Positions 33,284 to 43,653 of a stretch of DNA of 64,000 nucleotides are shown here, in pieces; the first letter of the stretch is position 1; each line of letters starts with the position of its first letter. This stretch comes from Hydrogenophaga crocea (GTDB taxonomy: Bacteria; Pseudomonadota; Gammaproteobacteria; Burkholderiales; Burkholderiaceae_C). Made by a program: the position numbers and the translations under genes. The stretch is taken from the NCBI RefSeq assembly GCF_011388215.1, contig NZ_CP049989.1, positions 2,170,001 through 2,234,000 on the forward strand, read 5' to 3'. Below the pieces are notes generated by a model that saw only the letters and a list, made by a program, of their open reading frames with translations, had not been told where the DNA came from and did no database searches.

Positions 33284-33312
33284 GGGCCAATCCCGTCGCT
33301 GGAGCAAACCGC

Positions 33313-34317
33313 ATGAAGCTGATTCCCCTTCTGGCCACCGCCGCCCTGCTGGGCACCGGCATGGCCTCGGCGCAGACCGTGTTCACCGCCTCTTCGTGGG
33401 TCGGCCCCACGCACACGCTGAGCGTGGCGCAGAAGTCGTGGTGCGACCTGCTCGAGAAGGAAAGCAGCGGGCGCATGAAGTGCAACATCCTGCCCAAGGG
33501 CGTGGCCGCCGCGCCGGGCACCTTCGACGCGGTGCGCGACGGCCTGGCCGACATCTCCTTCACCGTGGACGGCTACACGCCGGGCCGCTTCGTCTTCACG
33601 CAACTGGCCGAGTTCCCCTTCCTGGGCGACAGCGCGCTCGCCACCTCGGTGGCCTACCAGCACCTGTACACCAAGTACTTCGCGCCGCTGGGCGAGCACC
33701 GGGGCGTGAAGGTGCTGGGCGTGTTCACGCACGGCCCCGGCATCATCTTCAACAGCAAGCAGCCGGTGAAGACCGCCGAAGACGCCACCAAGCTCAAGTT
33801 CCGCATCGGCGGCGGCAACATCAACGAGCTCTCCAAGCTCATGGGCTTCAACACCACGCTCAAGCCTGCGCCCGATTCCTTCGAGCTGCTGTCCACCGGC
33901 GTCATGGACGGCACCTTCTTCCCCGACGAATCGGTGGCCTCGTTCAAGCTGAGCATGATCAAGCACGCCACCACCTTCCCGGGCGGGCTCTACAACACCA
34001 GCTTCGTGTTCATGATGAACCCGGCCAAGTACAACGCGCTGTCGGCGCAGGACAAGGCGGTGGTCGACAAGATCTCGGGCGAGACCGCCGCGCGCATCTT
34101 CGGCGAGGGCTGGGACAAGGTCGACGCCTCCAGCCGCGAGCTGCAGAAGACCCAGGGCGTGGCCCGCATCCAGGCCGACGACTCCTTCATCAAGGCCGTC
34201 ACCGCCAAGCAGGCCGAGCTCGAAGACAAATGGGCCGCGGCCGCGGCCGCCAAAGGCCTGAAGGACCCCAAGGCCGTGCTGGCCGAGTTCCGCGCGGAGA
34301 TCAAGAAGGTCAAGTGA
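33313..34317 (+). CDS. dctP: TRAP transporter substrate-binding protein (DctP family)
   Basis: A 334-residue periplasmic binding protein with a signal peptide ending ASAQ at about residue 20. The mature protein opens SSWVGPTHTLSVAQKSWCDLLEKES. It has the DctP-fold ligand arginine in LKFRIGGGN and a DGTFFPDESVASFK stretch. It is only distantly like the first DctP of the window, so the two TRAP systems should have different ligands. First gene of a dctPQM operon; the frame is open upstream, but ATG 33313 directly precedes the signal peptide. Confidence 0.92.
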   Translation: MKLIPLLATAALLGTGMASAQTVFTASSWVGPTHTLSVAQKSWCDLLEKESSGRMKCNILPKGVAAAPGTFDAVRDGLADISFTVDGYTPGRFVFTQLAEFPFLGDSALATSVAYQHLYTKYFAPLGEHRGVKVLGVFTHGPGIIFNSKQPVKTAEDATKLKFRIGGGNINELSKLMGFNTTLKPAPDSFELLSTGVMDGTFFPDESVASFKLSMIKHATTFPGGLYNTSFVFMMNPAKYNALSAQDKAVVDKISGETAARIFGEGWDKVDASSRELQKTQGVARIQADDSFIKAVTAKQAELEDKWAAAAAAKGLKDPKAVLAEFRAEIKKVK

Positions 34318-34348
34318 CACCCGGGTCCTGAACACCAGGCCCTCCCGC

Positions 34349-34378
34349 ACGGCGGGCAGTCATCCGGCTGCCCGCCGT
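34349..34378 (+). promoter_or_regulatory. intercistronic hairpin between dctP and dctQ
   Basis: An 11-bp perfect stem ACGGCGGGCAG/CTGCCCGCCGT with an eight-base loop lies in the 82-bp gap after dctP. There is no following T-run. Such stems after binding-protein genes commonly protect the upstream mRNA and so raise binding protein relative to permease; that role is inferred here. Confidence 0.6.
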
Positions 34379-34399
34379 TGTCGCATCACGGTTTCCCCC

Positions 34400-34903
34400 A
34401 TGCTCACCTTCCTGGATCGCGCACTGCGCTGGTCGACCGGCTTCATGGCCGCGATGGCCTTGTTCACCATCATGTGGCTCACCGTCTTCGACGTGACGGG
34501 CCGCAAGTTCCTCAACCACTCCGTGCCCGGCGGGCTGGAGCTCACCGAAGTGCTGATGGTCGTGGTGATCTTCGGCGCGCTGCCGCTGGTCTCGTGGCGC
34601 AGCGAGCACGTGGTGTTCGACTCGCTCGACCCCTTCATCCCCGACTGGATCCAGAGCGTCCAGCAGCGCCTGGTGCACCTGGTGTGCGCGCTCGCGTTCG
34701 GCTTCATGGCCTACCTCATGGTGCTGCGCGCCGACCGCTTCGCCGAGTACGGCGACATCACCGTGTACCTGCAGCTGCCGCTGTCGCCCGTGGCCTGGAT
34801 GATGGCCGTCTTTCTCGCCGTGACGGCGCTGGTGCACGCGGTGTTCGTGGTGGTGCGCGCGCCGCAGCGCGATGCGGGGCCGGGCGAAGGGAGCGTTGCA
34901 TGA
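34400..34903 (+). CDS. dctQ: TRAP transporter small permease (DctQ family)
   Basis: A 167-residue four-helix membrane protein (LFTIMWLTVFDVTGRKFLN; GGLELTEVLMVVVIFGALPLVSWRSEHVVFD, in pieces). Small subunit of the second TRAP permease. Its stop overlaps the dctM start (ATGA). Confidence 0.92.
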   Translation: MLTFLDRALRWSTGFMAAMALFTIMWLTVFDVTGRKFLNHSVPGGLELTEVLMVVVIFGALPLVSWRSEHVVFDSLDPFIPDWIQSVQQRLVHLVCALAFGFMAYLMVLRADRFAEYGDITVYLQLPLSPVAWMMAVFLAVTALVHAVFVVVRAPQRDAGPGEGSVA

Positions 34904-36195
34904 TCGAAGCATCCATCGGCTTCGCTGCCGTCTTCATCATGGCCGCGCTGCGCATCCCGCTGGCGGTGTGCATGGTCACCGTGGGCATGGGCGGCCTGGC
35001 CCTGCTGCGCGGCTGGCAGCCCGCGCTCGCCAGCACCAGCCAGGTGATCTTCGAGACCGGCTTCGCCTACGTGCTCTCGGTCATCCCGCTGTTCGTGCTC
35101 ATGGGCAACTTCGTCGCGCGCGCGGGCATGGCGCGCGAGCTCTTCCAGGCCGCCAACGCCTTCGTCGGCCACCGCCGCGGCGGCCTGGCCATGGCCAGCA
35201 TCATCGCCTCGGGCGGCTTCGGCGCCATCTGCGGCTCCTCCATCGCCACCGCCGCCACGATGACGCGCGTGGCCTACCCCGAGATGAAGCGCCACGGCTA
35301 CCGCGACGCGCTCGCGGCCGGCTCCATCGGCGCCGGCGGCACGCTGGGCATCCTCATCCCGCCCTCGACCATCATGGTGATCTACGGGATCATCACCGAG
35401 ACCGACATCGGCAAGCTCTTCGTGGCCGGCATCCTGCCCGGCATCGTGGCCATCGTCTGCCTGTGCCTGGCCGTGGTGGTCGTGACCTGGCGCGACCCCG
35501 CGGCCGGCCCCGCCGCCGAGCGCCACAGCTGGCCCGAGCGGCTGCGCGCGCTGCGCAACGTCTGGGGCGTGGCGCTGCTGTTCGCGCTCGTCATCGGCGG
35601 CATCTACGGCGGCGTGTTCACCGCCACCGAGGGCGCGGGCGTGGGCGCGGGCGGCGCCTTCGTGTTCGCGCTGCTGCGCGGCTCGCTCACGCCGCGCGCG
35701 CTGCTGGAGATCCTGCAGGAGAGCGCGCGCACCACGGCCATGCTGTTCACCATCCTGATCGCGGCCATGGTGTTCACCAGCTTCGTGAACTTCACCAGCA
35801 TGCCCAACGACCTGCGCGACTTCATCGTGCAGTTCAGCCCCGAGCCCATCATGGTCGTGGTGATGATGATGGTGATCTACATCCTGCTCGGCCTGGTCAT
35901 GGAGGAGCTCTCGATGGTGCTGCTCACCATCCCCGTGTTCTTCCCCGTCATCACCGGCCTGGGCTACGACCCGGTGTGGTTCGGCATCCTCATCGTCACC
36001 GTGATCGAGATCGGCATGATCTCGCCGCCCGTGGGCATGAACCTGTTCGTGATCAACGCGCTGCTGCCCAAGGTGCCGCTCAATCAGATCTTCCGCGGCG
36101 TCTGGCCCTTCGTGTTCGCCGACATCGTGCGCCTGGGCATCCTGGTGGCCTTCCCGGTGATCTCGCTCTGGCTGCCGGGGTTCATGAACCGCTGA
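34900..36195 (+). CDS. dctM: TRAP transporter large permease (DctM family)
   Basis: A 431-residue polytopic permease, partner of the preceding DctQ and DctP. Landmarks are VIPLFVLMGNFVARAGMA, GGTLGILIPPSTIMVIYGIITET (in pieces) and GMISPPVGMNLFVINAL. Start ATG 34900 overlaps the dctQ stop. The 3' end overlaps the convergent mscS gene by 14 bp. Confidence 0.94.
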   Translation: MIEASIGFAAVFIMAALRIPLAVCMVTVGMGGLALLRGWQPALASTSQVIFETGFAYVLSVIPLFVLMGNFVARAGMARELFQAANAFVGHRRGGLAMASIIASGGFGAICGSSIATAATMTRVAYPEMKRHGYRDALAAGSIGAGGTLGILIPPSTIMVIYGIITETDIGKLFVAGILPGIVAIVCLCLAVVVVTWRDPAAGPAAERHSWPERLRALRNVWGVALLFALVIGGIYGGVFTATEGAGVGAGGAFVFALLRGSLTPRALLEILQESARTTAMLFTILIAAMVFTSFVNFTSMPNDLRDFIVQFSPEPIMVVVMMMVIYILLGLVMEELSMVLLTIPVFFPVITGLGYDPVWFGILIVTVIEIGMISPPVGMNLFVINALLPKVPLNQIFRGVWPFVFADIVRLGILVAFPVISLWLPGFMNR

Positions 36196-37501
36196 ACGCC
36201 GCGCCCTCGCCGCCGCCCTGCCCCACCACGCGCACCACGCGCTGGGGGAAGGGGATGTCGATGTGGTGGGCGCGCAGCGCGTTCAGGATCGCGCGGTTGA
36301 TGTCCGAGCGCAGGTTGAGCTGGCCGTTCTCGGGATCGTCGATGGTGTAGCTCAGGGTGAACTCGAGGCCGTCGGCGCCGAAGTTGGACAGGGCCACCGA
36401 GGGCGCCGGGTCTGCGAGCACGCGGGGCCGGTCGCGCACCGCGTCGAGCAGCAGGCGCTCCACGAGTTCGATGTCGCTGTCGTAGTTGACGGTGAGCACC
36501 ACCGTCTGGCCCACGCGCCCGCGCACCGGCGAGAGGTTTTCCACGCGGCTGGTGATCAGCGTCTCGTTGGGCACGATGGATTCGCGCCCGTTGAGCGCGC
36601 GCACCAGGGTGTAGCGCGCGTTGATGTCGGTGATGCGGCCCTCGAAGTTGTCCACGCGCACGTTGTCGCCGATGCGCACGCTGCGCTCGGCCAGGATCAC
36701 GAAGCCGCTCACGTAGTTGGACGCGAGCTTCTGCAAACCGAAGCCGATGCCCACGCCCACCGCGCCGCCCAGCACCGACAGCGCGGTGAGGTCGATGCCC
36801 ACCGCCGACAGCGCCACGATCAGGCCCACGAACATGAGCAGCGCGCGCGTGAAGTTGCTCACCGCCTTGCGCAGCGAAAGCTCGCTGCCCACCGCGTTGC
36901 GCAGCAGACGTGCCTCGATGGCGGCCGAGATCCACAGTGCCACGATGAGCACGATGGACGCGGTGAGCAGCCCCTCGACCAGCGTGCGCAGGCTCAGGGT
37001 ACTGCTGCCGGTCTTCCAGGTGACCTGGTCCATCTCGGCCAGCACCACGGGCAGCAGGCCGCTCACCCACAGCACCATGGCGGCCCAGGCCACCCACGAA
37101 ATGGTGCGCTCGAGCAGGCGCACCCAGGGCTGGCCGTCGAAGGCCACCTGCAGCACCTTCACGCCGAGCCGGATGACCACCAGCGACACCAGCACCGGAA
37201 TGGCGACGTGGAACACCGCAAGCGGCACGAACTTGACCATCACGCCGCGCGCCACATAGCCGAGCAGCAGCAGCACCATGGGGAACAGCGCGCCGTCGAT
37301 GAGGCGTTCGCCGAACAGCACCGAGTTCGGCGCGTGCTGCATCGAGAGCGCGCGGCGCAGCGCGCGCGTGAACAGCCAGGCCACCAGCACCGCCACGGCG
37401 AGCGCGGCCAGTTCGGCCAGCGACGCGGGTTGCAGCAAGCCACGCAGCCAGGCGCCGAAATCGTCAACCGGGCGGGGGGCCGGGGGAATGAGGTCGTTCA
37501 T
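36182..37501 (-). CDS. MscS-family mechanosensitive ion channel
   Basis: A 439-residue inner-membrane protein. About four N-terminal hydrophobic segments precede the MscS pore helix region (GGAVGVGIGFGLQKLASNYVSGF, in pieces, about 270-292) and the beta domain (RIGDNVRVDNFEGRITDIN). The C-terminal alpha/beta domain ends VRVVGQGG. It should act as an osmotic safety valve, although longer members can have other roles. ATG 37501 was chosen; a frame-open extension upstream is probably not translated. It lies 53 bp after the deacetylase-like gene on the same strand. Confidence 0.92.
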   Translation of the reverse strand: MNDLIPPAPRPVDDFGAWLRGLLQPASLAELAALAVAVLVAWLFTRALRRALSMQHAPNSVLFGERLIDGALFPMVLLLLGYVARGVMVKFVPLAVFHVAIPVLVSLVVIRLGVKVLQVAFDGQPWVRLLERTISWVAWAAMVLWVSGLLPVVLAEMDQVTWKTGSSTLSLRTLVEGLLTASIVLIVALWISAAIEARLLRNAVGSELSLRKAVSNFTRALLMFVGLIVALSAVGIDLTALSVLGGAVGVGIGFGLQKLASNYVSGFVILAERSVRIGDNVRVDNFEGRITDINARYTLVRALNGRESIVPNETLITSRVENLSPVRGRVGQTVVLTVNYDSDIELVERLLLDAVRDRPRVLADPAPSVALSNFGADGLEFTLSYTIDDPENGQLNLRSDINRAILNALRAHHIDIPFPQRVVRVVGQGGGEGAAFSGS

Positions 37502-37554
37502 CGGGAGCCGACAAAAGAGAGAAAAGAAAGAAAAGGCGCGGCCCGGCGGGCCGC

Positions 37555-38508
37555 TCACACACCCGCGAGCACGCGCAGATGGGCCTCGACACTGCGCGCC
37601 AGCGCATCGAGCGCGTAGCCGCCTTCGAGGCAGCTCACGAGGCGGCCCTGCGCGTGGCGGTCGGCCACGGCCTTGATGCGTTCGGTCAGCCAGGCGTAGT
37701 CGGACTCGACCAGCCCGAGCTGGGCCATGTCGTCCTCGCGGTGGGCGTCGAAGCCCGCGCTCACGAAAACCATCTGCGGGCGGTGCTCGTCGAGCCGCGG
37801 CATCCAGTGGATGTCCACGAGCTCGCGGATGGCCATGCCGCGCGTGTAGGCGGGCACCGGCAGGTTCACGAGGTTGGGCGCCACCGCGTGCTCACCGGGC
37901 GGGTAGAACGGGTGCTGGTAGAAGCTGCACATGAGGATGCGCTCGTCGCCGGCCACGATGTCCTCGGTGCCGTTGCCGTGGTGCACGTCGAAATCGATCA
38001 CGGCCACGCGCTGCAGGCCGTGGCGCTCGAGCGCGTACTTGGCCGCCACCGCCACGTTGTTGACGAAACAAAAGCCCATGGCCTGGCGGCGCGTGGCGTG
38101 GTGCCCGGGCGGGCGCACGGCGCAGAAGGCGTTGGCGAGTTCGCCCGCCATCACCGCGTCCACCGCATCGATGGCGGCGCCCGCGGCCATCAGGATGGCG
38201 TCCCAGCTGTGCGGGTTCATGGAGGTGTCGGGGTCGACCTGGGCGCGCGAGGGGCCGCCGGCCTGCATGTCGTCGCGCAGCTGTTCGGCCAGGCCGCGCA
38301 GCGACGCGAGGTGCATGCGGTCGTGCGCGAGTTCGAGGTCGGCCAGCGCGGCCGCGGTGGCTTCGCGCCGCTCCAGCGCGGCGTCGAGGCCGGTCACGAG
38401 CAACCGGTCTTCGATCGCATCGAGCCGTTCGGGGCATTCGGGGTGGCCGGCGCCCATCTCGTGCTGCCAGCATGCCCGGTGGGTGAAATAACCTGTGGCG
38501 TGGGACAT
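37555..38508 (-). CDS. histone deacetylase-family amidohydrolase
   Basis: A 317-residue class II HDAC-like zinc amidohydrolase (acetylpolyamine/acetoin-utilisation type). Catalytic elements are in order: RPPGHHA with His136-His137, IDFDVHHGNGT with Asp174 and His176 as zinc ligands, and SAGFDAHRED with the third zinc Asp, then LEGGY. Bacterial members deacetylate polyamines or small amides. It is divergent from moxR with only 30 bp between the two start codons. Confidence 0.92.
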   Translation of the reverse strand: MSHATGYFTHRACWQHEMGAGHPECPERLDAIEDRLLVTGLDAALERREATAAALADLELAHDRMHLASLRGLAEQLRDDMQAGGPSRAQVDPDTSMNPHSWDAILMAAGAAIDAVDAVMAGELANAFCAVRPPGHHATRRQAMGFCFVNNVAVAAKYALERHGLQRVAVIDFDVHHGNGTEDIVAGDERILMCSFYQHPFYPPGEHAVAPNLVNLPVPAYTRGMAIRELVDIHWMPRLDEHRPQMVFVSAGFDAHREDDMAQLGLVESDYAWLTERIKAVADRHAQGRLVSCLEGGYALDALARSVEAHLRVLAGV

Positions 38509-38538
38509 CTCTGAACTGCTGTGAGAATCGCGGCCGCT

Positions 38539-39482
<944 letters not shown>

Positions 39483-39483
<1 letters not shown>

Positions 39484-40463
39484 TGAACCCGCTGCGTCCG
39501 CTGCGCCGCCGCCTCCAGACCTGGTTCCACAACCGGATCCGGCGCAGCGACACCCTCACGCTCACGCAGCGCAACGTCTACATCCTGCCCTCGAGCCCGG
39601 GCTGGATGCTGGCGCTGACCCTGGCCGTGCTGCTGCTGGCCAGCATCAACTACCAGCTCAACCTCGGCTACCTGCTCACTTTCCTGCTCGCGGGCAGCGC
39701 GCTGGTGGGCATGCACGTGTGCCACGGCAACCTGCGCGGACTCACGCTGCACCTGCACCCGCCCGAGCCCGTGCACGCGCACGAGGCCGTGGTGCTGGAG
39801 CTGCAGCTCGCCAGCGAGCGCCGCCGCGTGCGGCACGGCATCGGCCTGGGCGTGGTCGACGCCGACGGCAAGGCCCCGACGCTGGCCTGGACCGACGTGC
39901 CCGCCCAGGGCCGCACCCCGGTGCAGCTGGCCTGGCGCGCGCCCGGCCGGGGCCTGCATGCGCTGCCCACGCTGATGGCGCAAACCGGGTTCCCGCTCGG
40001 CACCTTCCGCGTCTGGGCCTTCTGGCGCCCCGCGTCCACCGCTCTGGTGTACCCCGAACCCGAAGCCCACCCGCCGCCCTTGCCCCCGGGCGAGCCGCAG
40101 GGCGGCGGCGCCGGCAGCGCGCGCGTGCAGGCCACGGGCGAGTACGACGGCGTGCGCCCCTACCGCCGCGGCGACCCGCTGAAATCCGTGGTGTGGAAGA
40201 AGGCCGCTCAGGCCTTCGCGAGCGGCCGCGACGAGCTCGTGAGCCGCGACGCGCTGTCCAGCCAGCGCCAGGCGCTGTGGCTGGACATCAACCAGTGCGG
40301 CGGCGCGGGCATGGAAGCGCGCCTGTCGCGCCTGACGGCATGGGTGCTCATGGCCGACCGGCTCGGCCTCGACTACGGCCTGCGCGTGCCCGGGCGCGAG
40401 ATCGCCCCCGACCAGGGCGCAGCCCACCGCGCCCGCTGCCTGGAGGCGCTGGCGCTGTGCTGA
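39483..40463 (+). CDS. DUF58 domain-containing membrane protein
   Basis: A 326-residue protein with two membrane segments near residues 42-80 and a DUF58 motif region (GEYDGVRPYRRGDPLKSVVWKKAA, in pieces, about 218-242). DUF58 proteins are found between moxR and transglutaminase genes, and are thought to form part of an envelope-associated complex of unknown function. ATG overlaps the moxR stop. The stop overlaps the next gene's start by seven bases. Confidence 0.9.
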
Positions 40464-42487
40464 CCCTGCACACTCCCGGCCGCGGCGCCAGCCTGCCCCG
40501 CGACACGCGCGACACGCTGTTCCTGCTCGCGGTCATCGCCTGGGTCGTCGCGCTGCAGGCGGCCCACATCCCCGCCTGGACCACCGCGCTCACCGGCGTG
40601 CTGCTGGCGTGGCGCGGCTGGCTTGCGCTCCAGGCCCGGCCGCTGCCGGGCTGGCCGTGGCGCGCGGGCCTGCTGGCCGTGGCCCTGGCCGGCACCTGGG
40701 CCAGCCACGGCACGCTGCTCGGTCAGAACGCGGGCGTGACCCTGGTGGTGGTGCTGCTGGCGCTCAAGACGCTGGAGCTGCGCGCGCGCCGCGACGCCTT
40801 CGTGGTGTTCTTCCTCGGCTTCTTCGCGCTGCTCACGCACTTCTTCTATTCGCAGTCGCTGGTCACGGCCGCGGGCATCCTGGTGGCGCTGCTGGGCCTG
40901 CTCACCGCGGTGGTCAATGCCCACATGCCGGTGGGCCGGCCGCCGCTCGCACAGGCCGCGCGCATCGCCGCCGGCATGGCGCTGATGGGCGCGCCCATCA
41001 TGCTGGTGCTGTTCCTGCTGTTCCCGCGCATCGCGCCACTGTGGGGCGTGCCCAACAACAACCCCACGGGCACCAGCGGCCTGTCCGAAGACATGCGCGT
41101 GGGCGATGTGGCGCAGCTCGCGCTCGACGACAGCATCGCCCTGCGCGTGCGCTTCGACGGCCCGCCGCCCCCTGCGGCCCTGAGCTACTTCCGCGGCCCG
41201 GTGCTGAGCCGCTTCGACGGCCGCCGCTGGACGCAGCAGCTCGAACCCACGGCGCTGTCGGCCGGCCTGCGCGCCGAGCTGCGCCCGCGCGGCGAGCCGC
41301 TGCGTTACGAGGTCACGCTGGAGCCGCACCAGCGGCGCTGGCTGTTCGTGCTCGAGGCCGCCACCGAAGCGCCCGAGCTGCCCGGCAACCGCGTGCGCAT
41401 GACCACCGACCTGCAGTGGGTCACGCAGCGCCCCATCGTGTCGCTGGTGCGCTACCGCGCGCAAAGCCACGTCGATTTCGGCCACGGCCCGCTGCAGGAC
41501 AGCGCCGCCCTGCGCGAGTTCGTCGACCTGCCCCCGGGCTTCAATCCCCGCACCCTGCAACTCGCGCAGGACCTGCGCCGCGTCCATGGCCCGGGGCCGC
41601 AGAACGCGCCCGCGCTGGTCGACGCCGTGCTCGAGCGCCTGCGCACCGGCGGCTTCGTCTACACCCTGGAGCCCGGCGTGTACGGCCAGCACACCGCCGA
41701 CGAGTTCTGGTTCGACCGCAAGGCCGGCTTCTGCGAGCACTTCGCGAGCGCCTTCGCGGTGCTCATGCGCGCCATGGACATCCCGGCCCGCGTGGTCACG
41801 GGCTACCAGGGCGGCGAGCTCAACGGCGTCGATGGCTACTGGACCGTGCGCCAGCGCGACGCCCACGCCTGGACCGAGGTGTGGCTGCAGGGCCGCGGCT
41901 GGGTGCGGGTGGACCCCACGGGCGCGGCGGTGCCCTCGCGCATAGGCTCGCTGCAACGGCTGCAGGCCCCGGCCGGCGCCGTGGCGGGTGCGTTGCAGGC
42001 CGCTGTGGGGCCCAACTTCATCGGCCTGCTGCGCGCCAACTGGGAGGCGCTCAACAACACCTGGAACCAGTGGGTGCTCAACTACACGCAAGACCGCCAG
42101 TTCGAGCTGCTGCGCTCCCTGGGCGTGGCGTCACCGAGCTGGCAGGACCTGGCCCTGGTGCTGTTCGCGGTGGTGGTCGTGGTGAGCCTGGTGGGCGCGG
42201 CCTGGGCCGTCTGGGAACGCCGTCGCCACGACCCCTGGCTGCGCCTGCTGCACCACGCGGGCAGGCGCCTGAGAACCCTGGGCCTGCAGGCCAGCGACCG
42301 GACCCCGCCGCGCGAACTCGCCTGCCAGCTGCGCGAGCGTTTTGCGCAAGACCCCGCCGCAGCGGCGCTGGCCGACTGGCTGCTGCGCCTGGAAGCGCAG
42401 CGCTACGCGCCCCACAGCACCACCACGCTGGCCGAACTGCGGCGCGAGTACCGCCGGCTGCGTTGGCCCCCGGCGCGCGGCGCGTGA
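40457..42487 (+). CDS. tgpA: TgpA-like transglutaminase-domain membrane protein
   Basis: A 676-residue protein: N-terminal DUF3488 region with about six membrane segments, a periplasmic domain, a transglutaminase core with the catalytic triad Cys426 (AGFCEHFAS), His470 (DAHAWTEVW) and Asp486 (VRVDPTG), then one more membrane helix (about 564-586) and a cytosolic C-terminal tail. TgpA of Pseudomonas aeruginosa has the same plan and is essential there. The start is GTG 40457 (overlapping DUF58), or CTG one codon later. The last gene of the moxR-DUF58-tgpA unit. Confidence 0.9.
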   Translation: MLTLHTPGRGASLPRDTRDTLFLLAVIAWVVALQAAHIPAWTTALTGVLLAWRGWLALQARPLPGWPWRAGLLAVALAGTWASHGTLLGQNAGVTLVVVLLALKTLELRARRDAFVVFFLGFFALLTHFFYSQSLVTAAGILVALLGLLTAVVNAHMPVGRPPLAQAARIAAGMALMGAPIMLVLFLLFPRIAPLWGVPNNNPTGTSGLSEDMRVGDVAQLALDDSIALRVRFDGPPPPAALSYFRGPVLSRFDGRRWTQQLEPTALSAGLRAELRPRGEPLRYEVTLEPHQRRWLFVLEAATEAPELPGNRVRMTTDLQWVTQRPIVSLVRYRAQSHVDFGHGPLQDSAALREFVDLPPGFNPRTLQLAQDLRRVHGPGPQNAPALVDAVLERLRTGGFVYTLEPGVYGQHTADEFWFDRKAGFCEHFASAFAVLMRAMDIPARVVTGYQGGELNGVDGYWTVRQRDAHAWTEVWLQGRGWVRVDPTGAAVPSRIGSLQRLQAPAGAVAGALQAAVGPNFIGLLRANWEALNNTWNQWVLNYTQDRQFELLRSLGVASPSWQDLALVLFAVVVVVSLVGAAWAVWERRRHDPWLRLLHHAGRRLRTLGLQASDRTPPRELACQLRERFAQDPAAAALADWLLRLEAQRYAPHSTTTLAELRREYRRLRWPPARGA

Positions 42488-42500
42488 TGAAATCGGGGCA

Positions 42501-43574
42501 ATGAAACGCCGATCGATCCCGCTCGCCCTGCTGGCCGCGAGCCTGCCACCCGCCTGGGCCACCGCCCCTTCGGGCCACCCCAAAACCCGCCCCGCCGCGC
42601 GCAAGGCCGCGCCCGAGCGCTTCTACCGCGACCACCCGGCCGCCATGGCCTTCGCCGACGATCTCGCCCAGCGCCGCGGTCTCGACACCGGGTGGGTGCG
42701 CGAGCAGATCGGCCGCGCGCGCCGGCTCGACGCCGCCATCCGCGGCGTCACGCCGCCACCCGCGGGCGTGCCCAAGAACTGGGCCGCCTACCGCGCGCGC
42801 TTCATCGAGCCCGTCCGCCTCGCCGCGGGCCAGCGCTTCTGGCTGGACAACCGCGCCACGCTGGCGCGCGCCGAGGCCGAGTTCGGCGTGCCCGCCAGCC
42901 TCATCGTGGGCGTGATCGGCGTGGAAACGCTGTATGGCCGCCACACCGGCACCCACAAGGTGATGGACGCCATCACCACGCTGGCCTTCGACTTCCCCGC
43001 CGTGCACCCCCGCGCGGCCGCGCGCACCGCCTTCTTCCGCGACGAACTCGAACAGCTGCTGAGCCTGTGCCAGCGCGGCGGCATCGATCCGCACAGCCTG
43101 CTGGGCAGCTTCGCGGGCGCCATGGGCTGGCCGCAGTTCATGCCCAGCAGCTGGGTGAAGTACGCGATCGACTTCGACGGCGACGGCCGCATCGACCTCT
43201 TCGACAGCCCGGCCGACGTGATCGGCTCGGTCGCGAACTACTTCAAGACCTTCGGCTGGCAAAGCGCCATGCCCACGCACTACCCGGTGCGCTTCGACCC
43301 GGCCCGGCTCGACCTCGACACCCTGCTCGCGCCCGACATCCTGCCCAGCTTCAGTGTCGAGAACTTCCTCGCCAACGGCGCGGTCGTGGACGGCGAGGCG
43401 CTGCAGCACCCGGGCAAGCTCGCGCTGATCGAGCTGCAGAACGCGGGCGCGCCATCCAGCTACGTGGCCGGCACCGACAACTTCTACGTGGTCACGCGCT
43501 ACAACTGGAGCAGCTACTACGCCATGGCCGTGATCGAGCTCGGCGAGGCGGTGAAGGCGGCGCTGCAGCGCTGA
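42501..43574 (+). CDS. mltB: lytic murein transglycosylase B
   Basis: A 357-residue MltB-family enzyme that cleaves peptidoglycan glycan strands in the periplasm. A short signal peptide (PLALLAASLPPAWA) lacks a lipobox cysteine, so this is a soluble-type MltB. The catalytic glutamate is Glu142 in VIGVETLYGRHTGTHKV (in pieces), and the family stretch GAMGWPQFMPSSWVKYAIDFDGDG follows. It starts 13 bp after tgpA and may be co-transcribed. Confidence 0.94.
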   Translation: MKRRSIPLALLAASLPPAWATAPSGHPKTRPAARKAAPERFYRDHPAAMAFADDLAQRRGLDTGWVREQIGRARRLDAAIRGVTPPPAGVPKNWAAYRARFIEPVRLAAGQRFWLDNRATLARAEAEFGVPASLIVGVIGVETLYGRHTGTHKVMDAITTLAFDFPAVHPRAAARTAFFRDELEQLLSLCQRGGIDPHSLLGSFAGAMGWPQFMPSSWVKYAIDFDGDGRIDLFDSPADVIGSVANYFKTFGWQSAMPTHYPVRFDPARLDLDTLLAPDILPSFSVENFLANGAVVDGEALQHPGKLALIELQNAGAPSSYVAGTDNFYVVTRYNWSSYYAMAVIELGEAVKAALQR

Positions 43575-43653
43575 GGCCGCCCAATGGGTTAAGCCGATTC
43601 GGCCTCTTGCATGAGGAACCGCCGCGGTGCGGTGCATTACGAATGCAGGGCCC

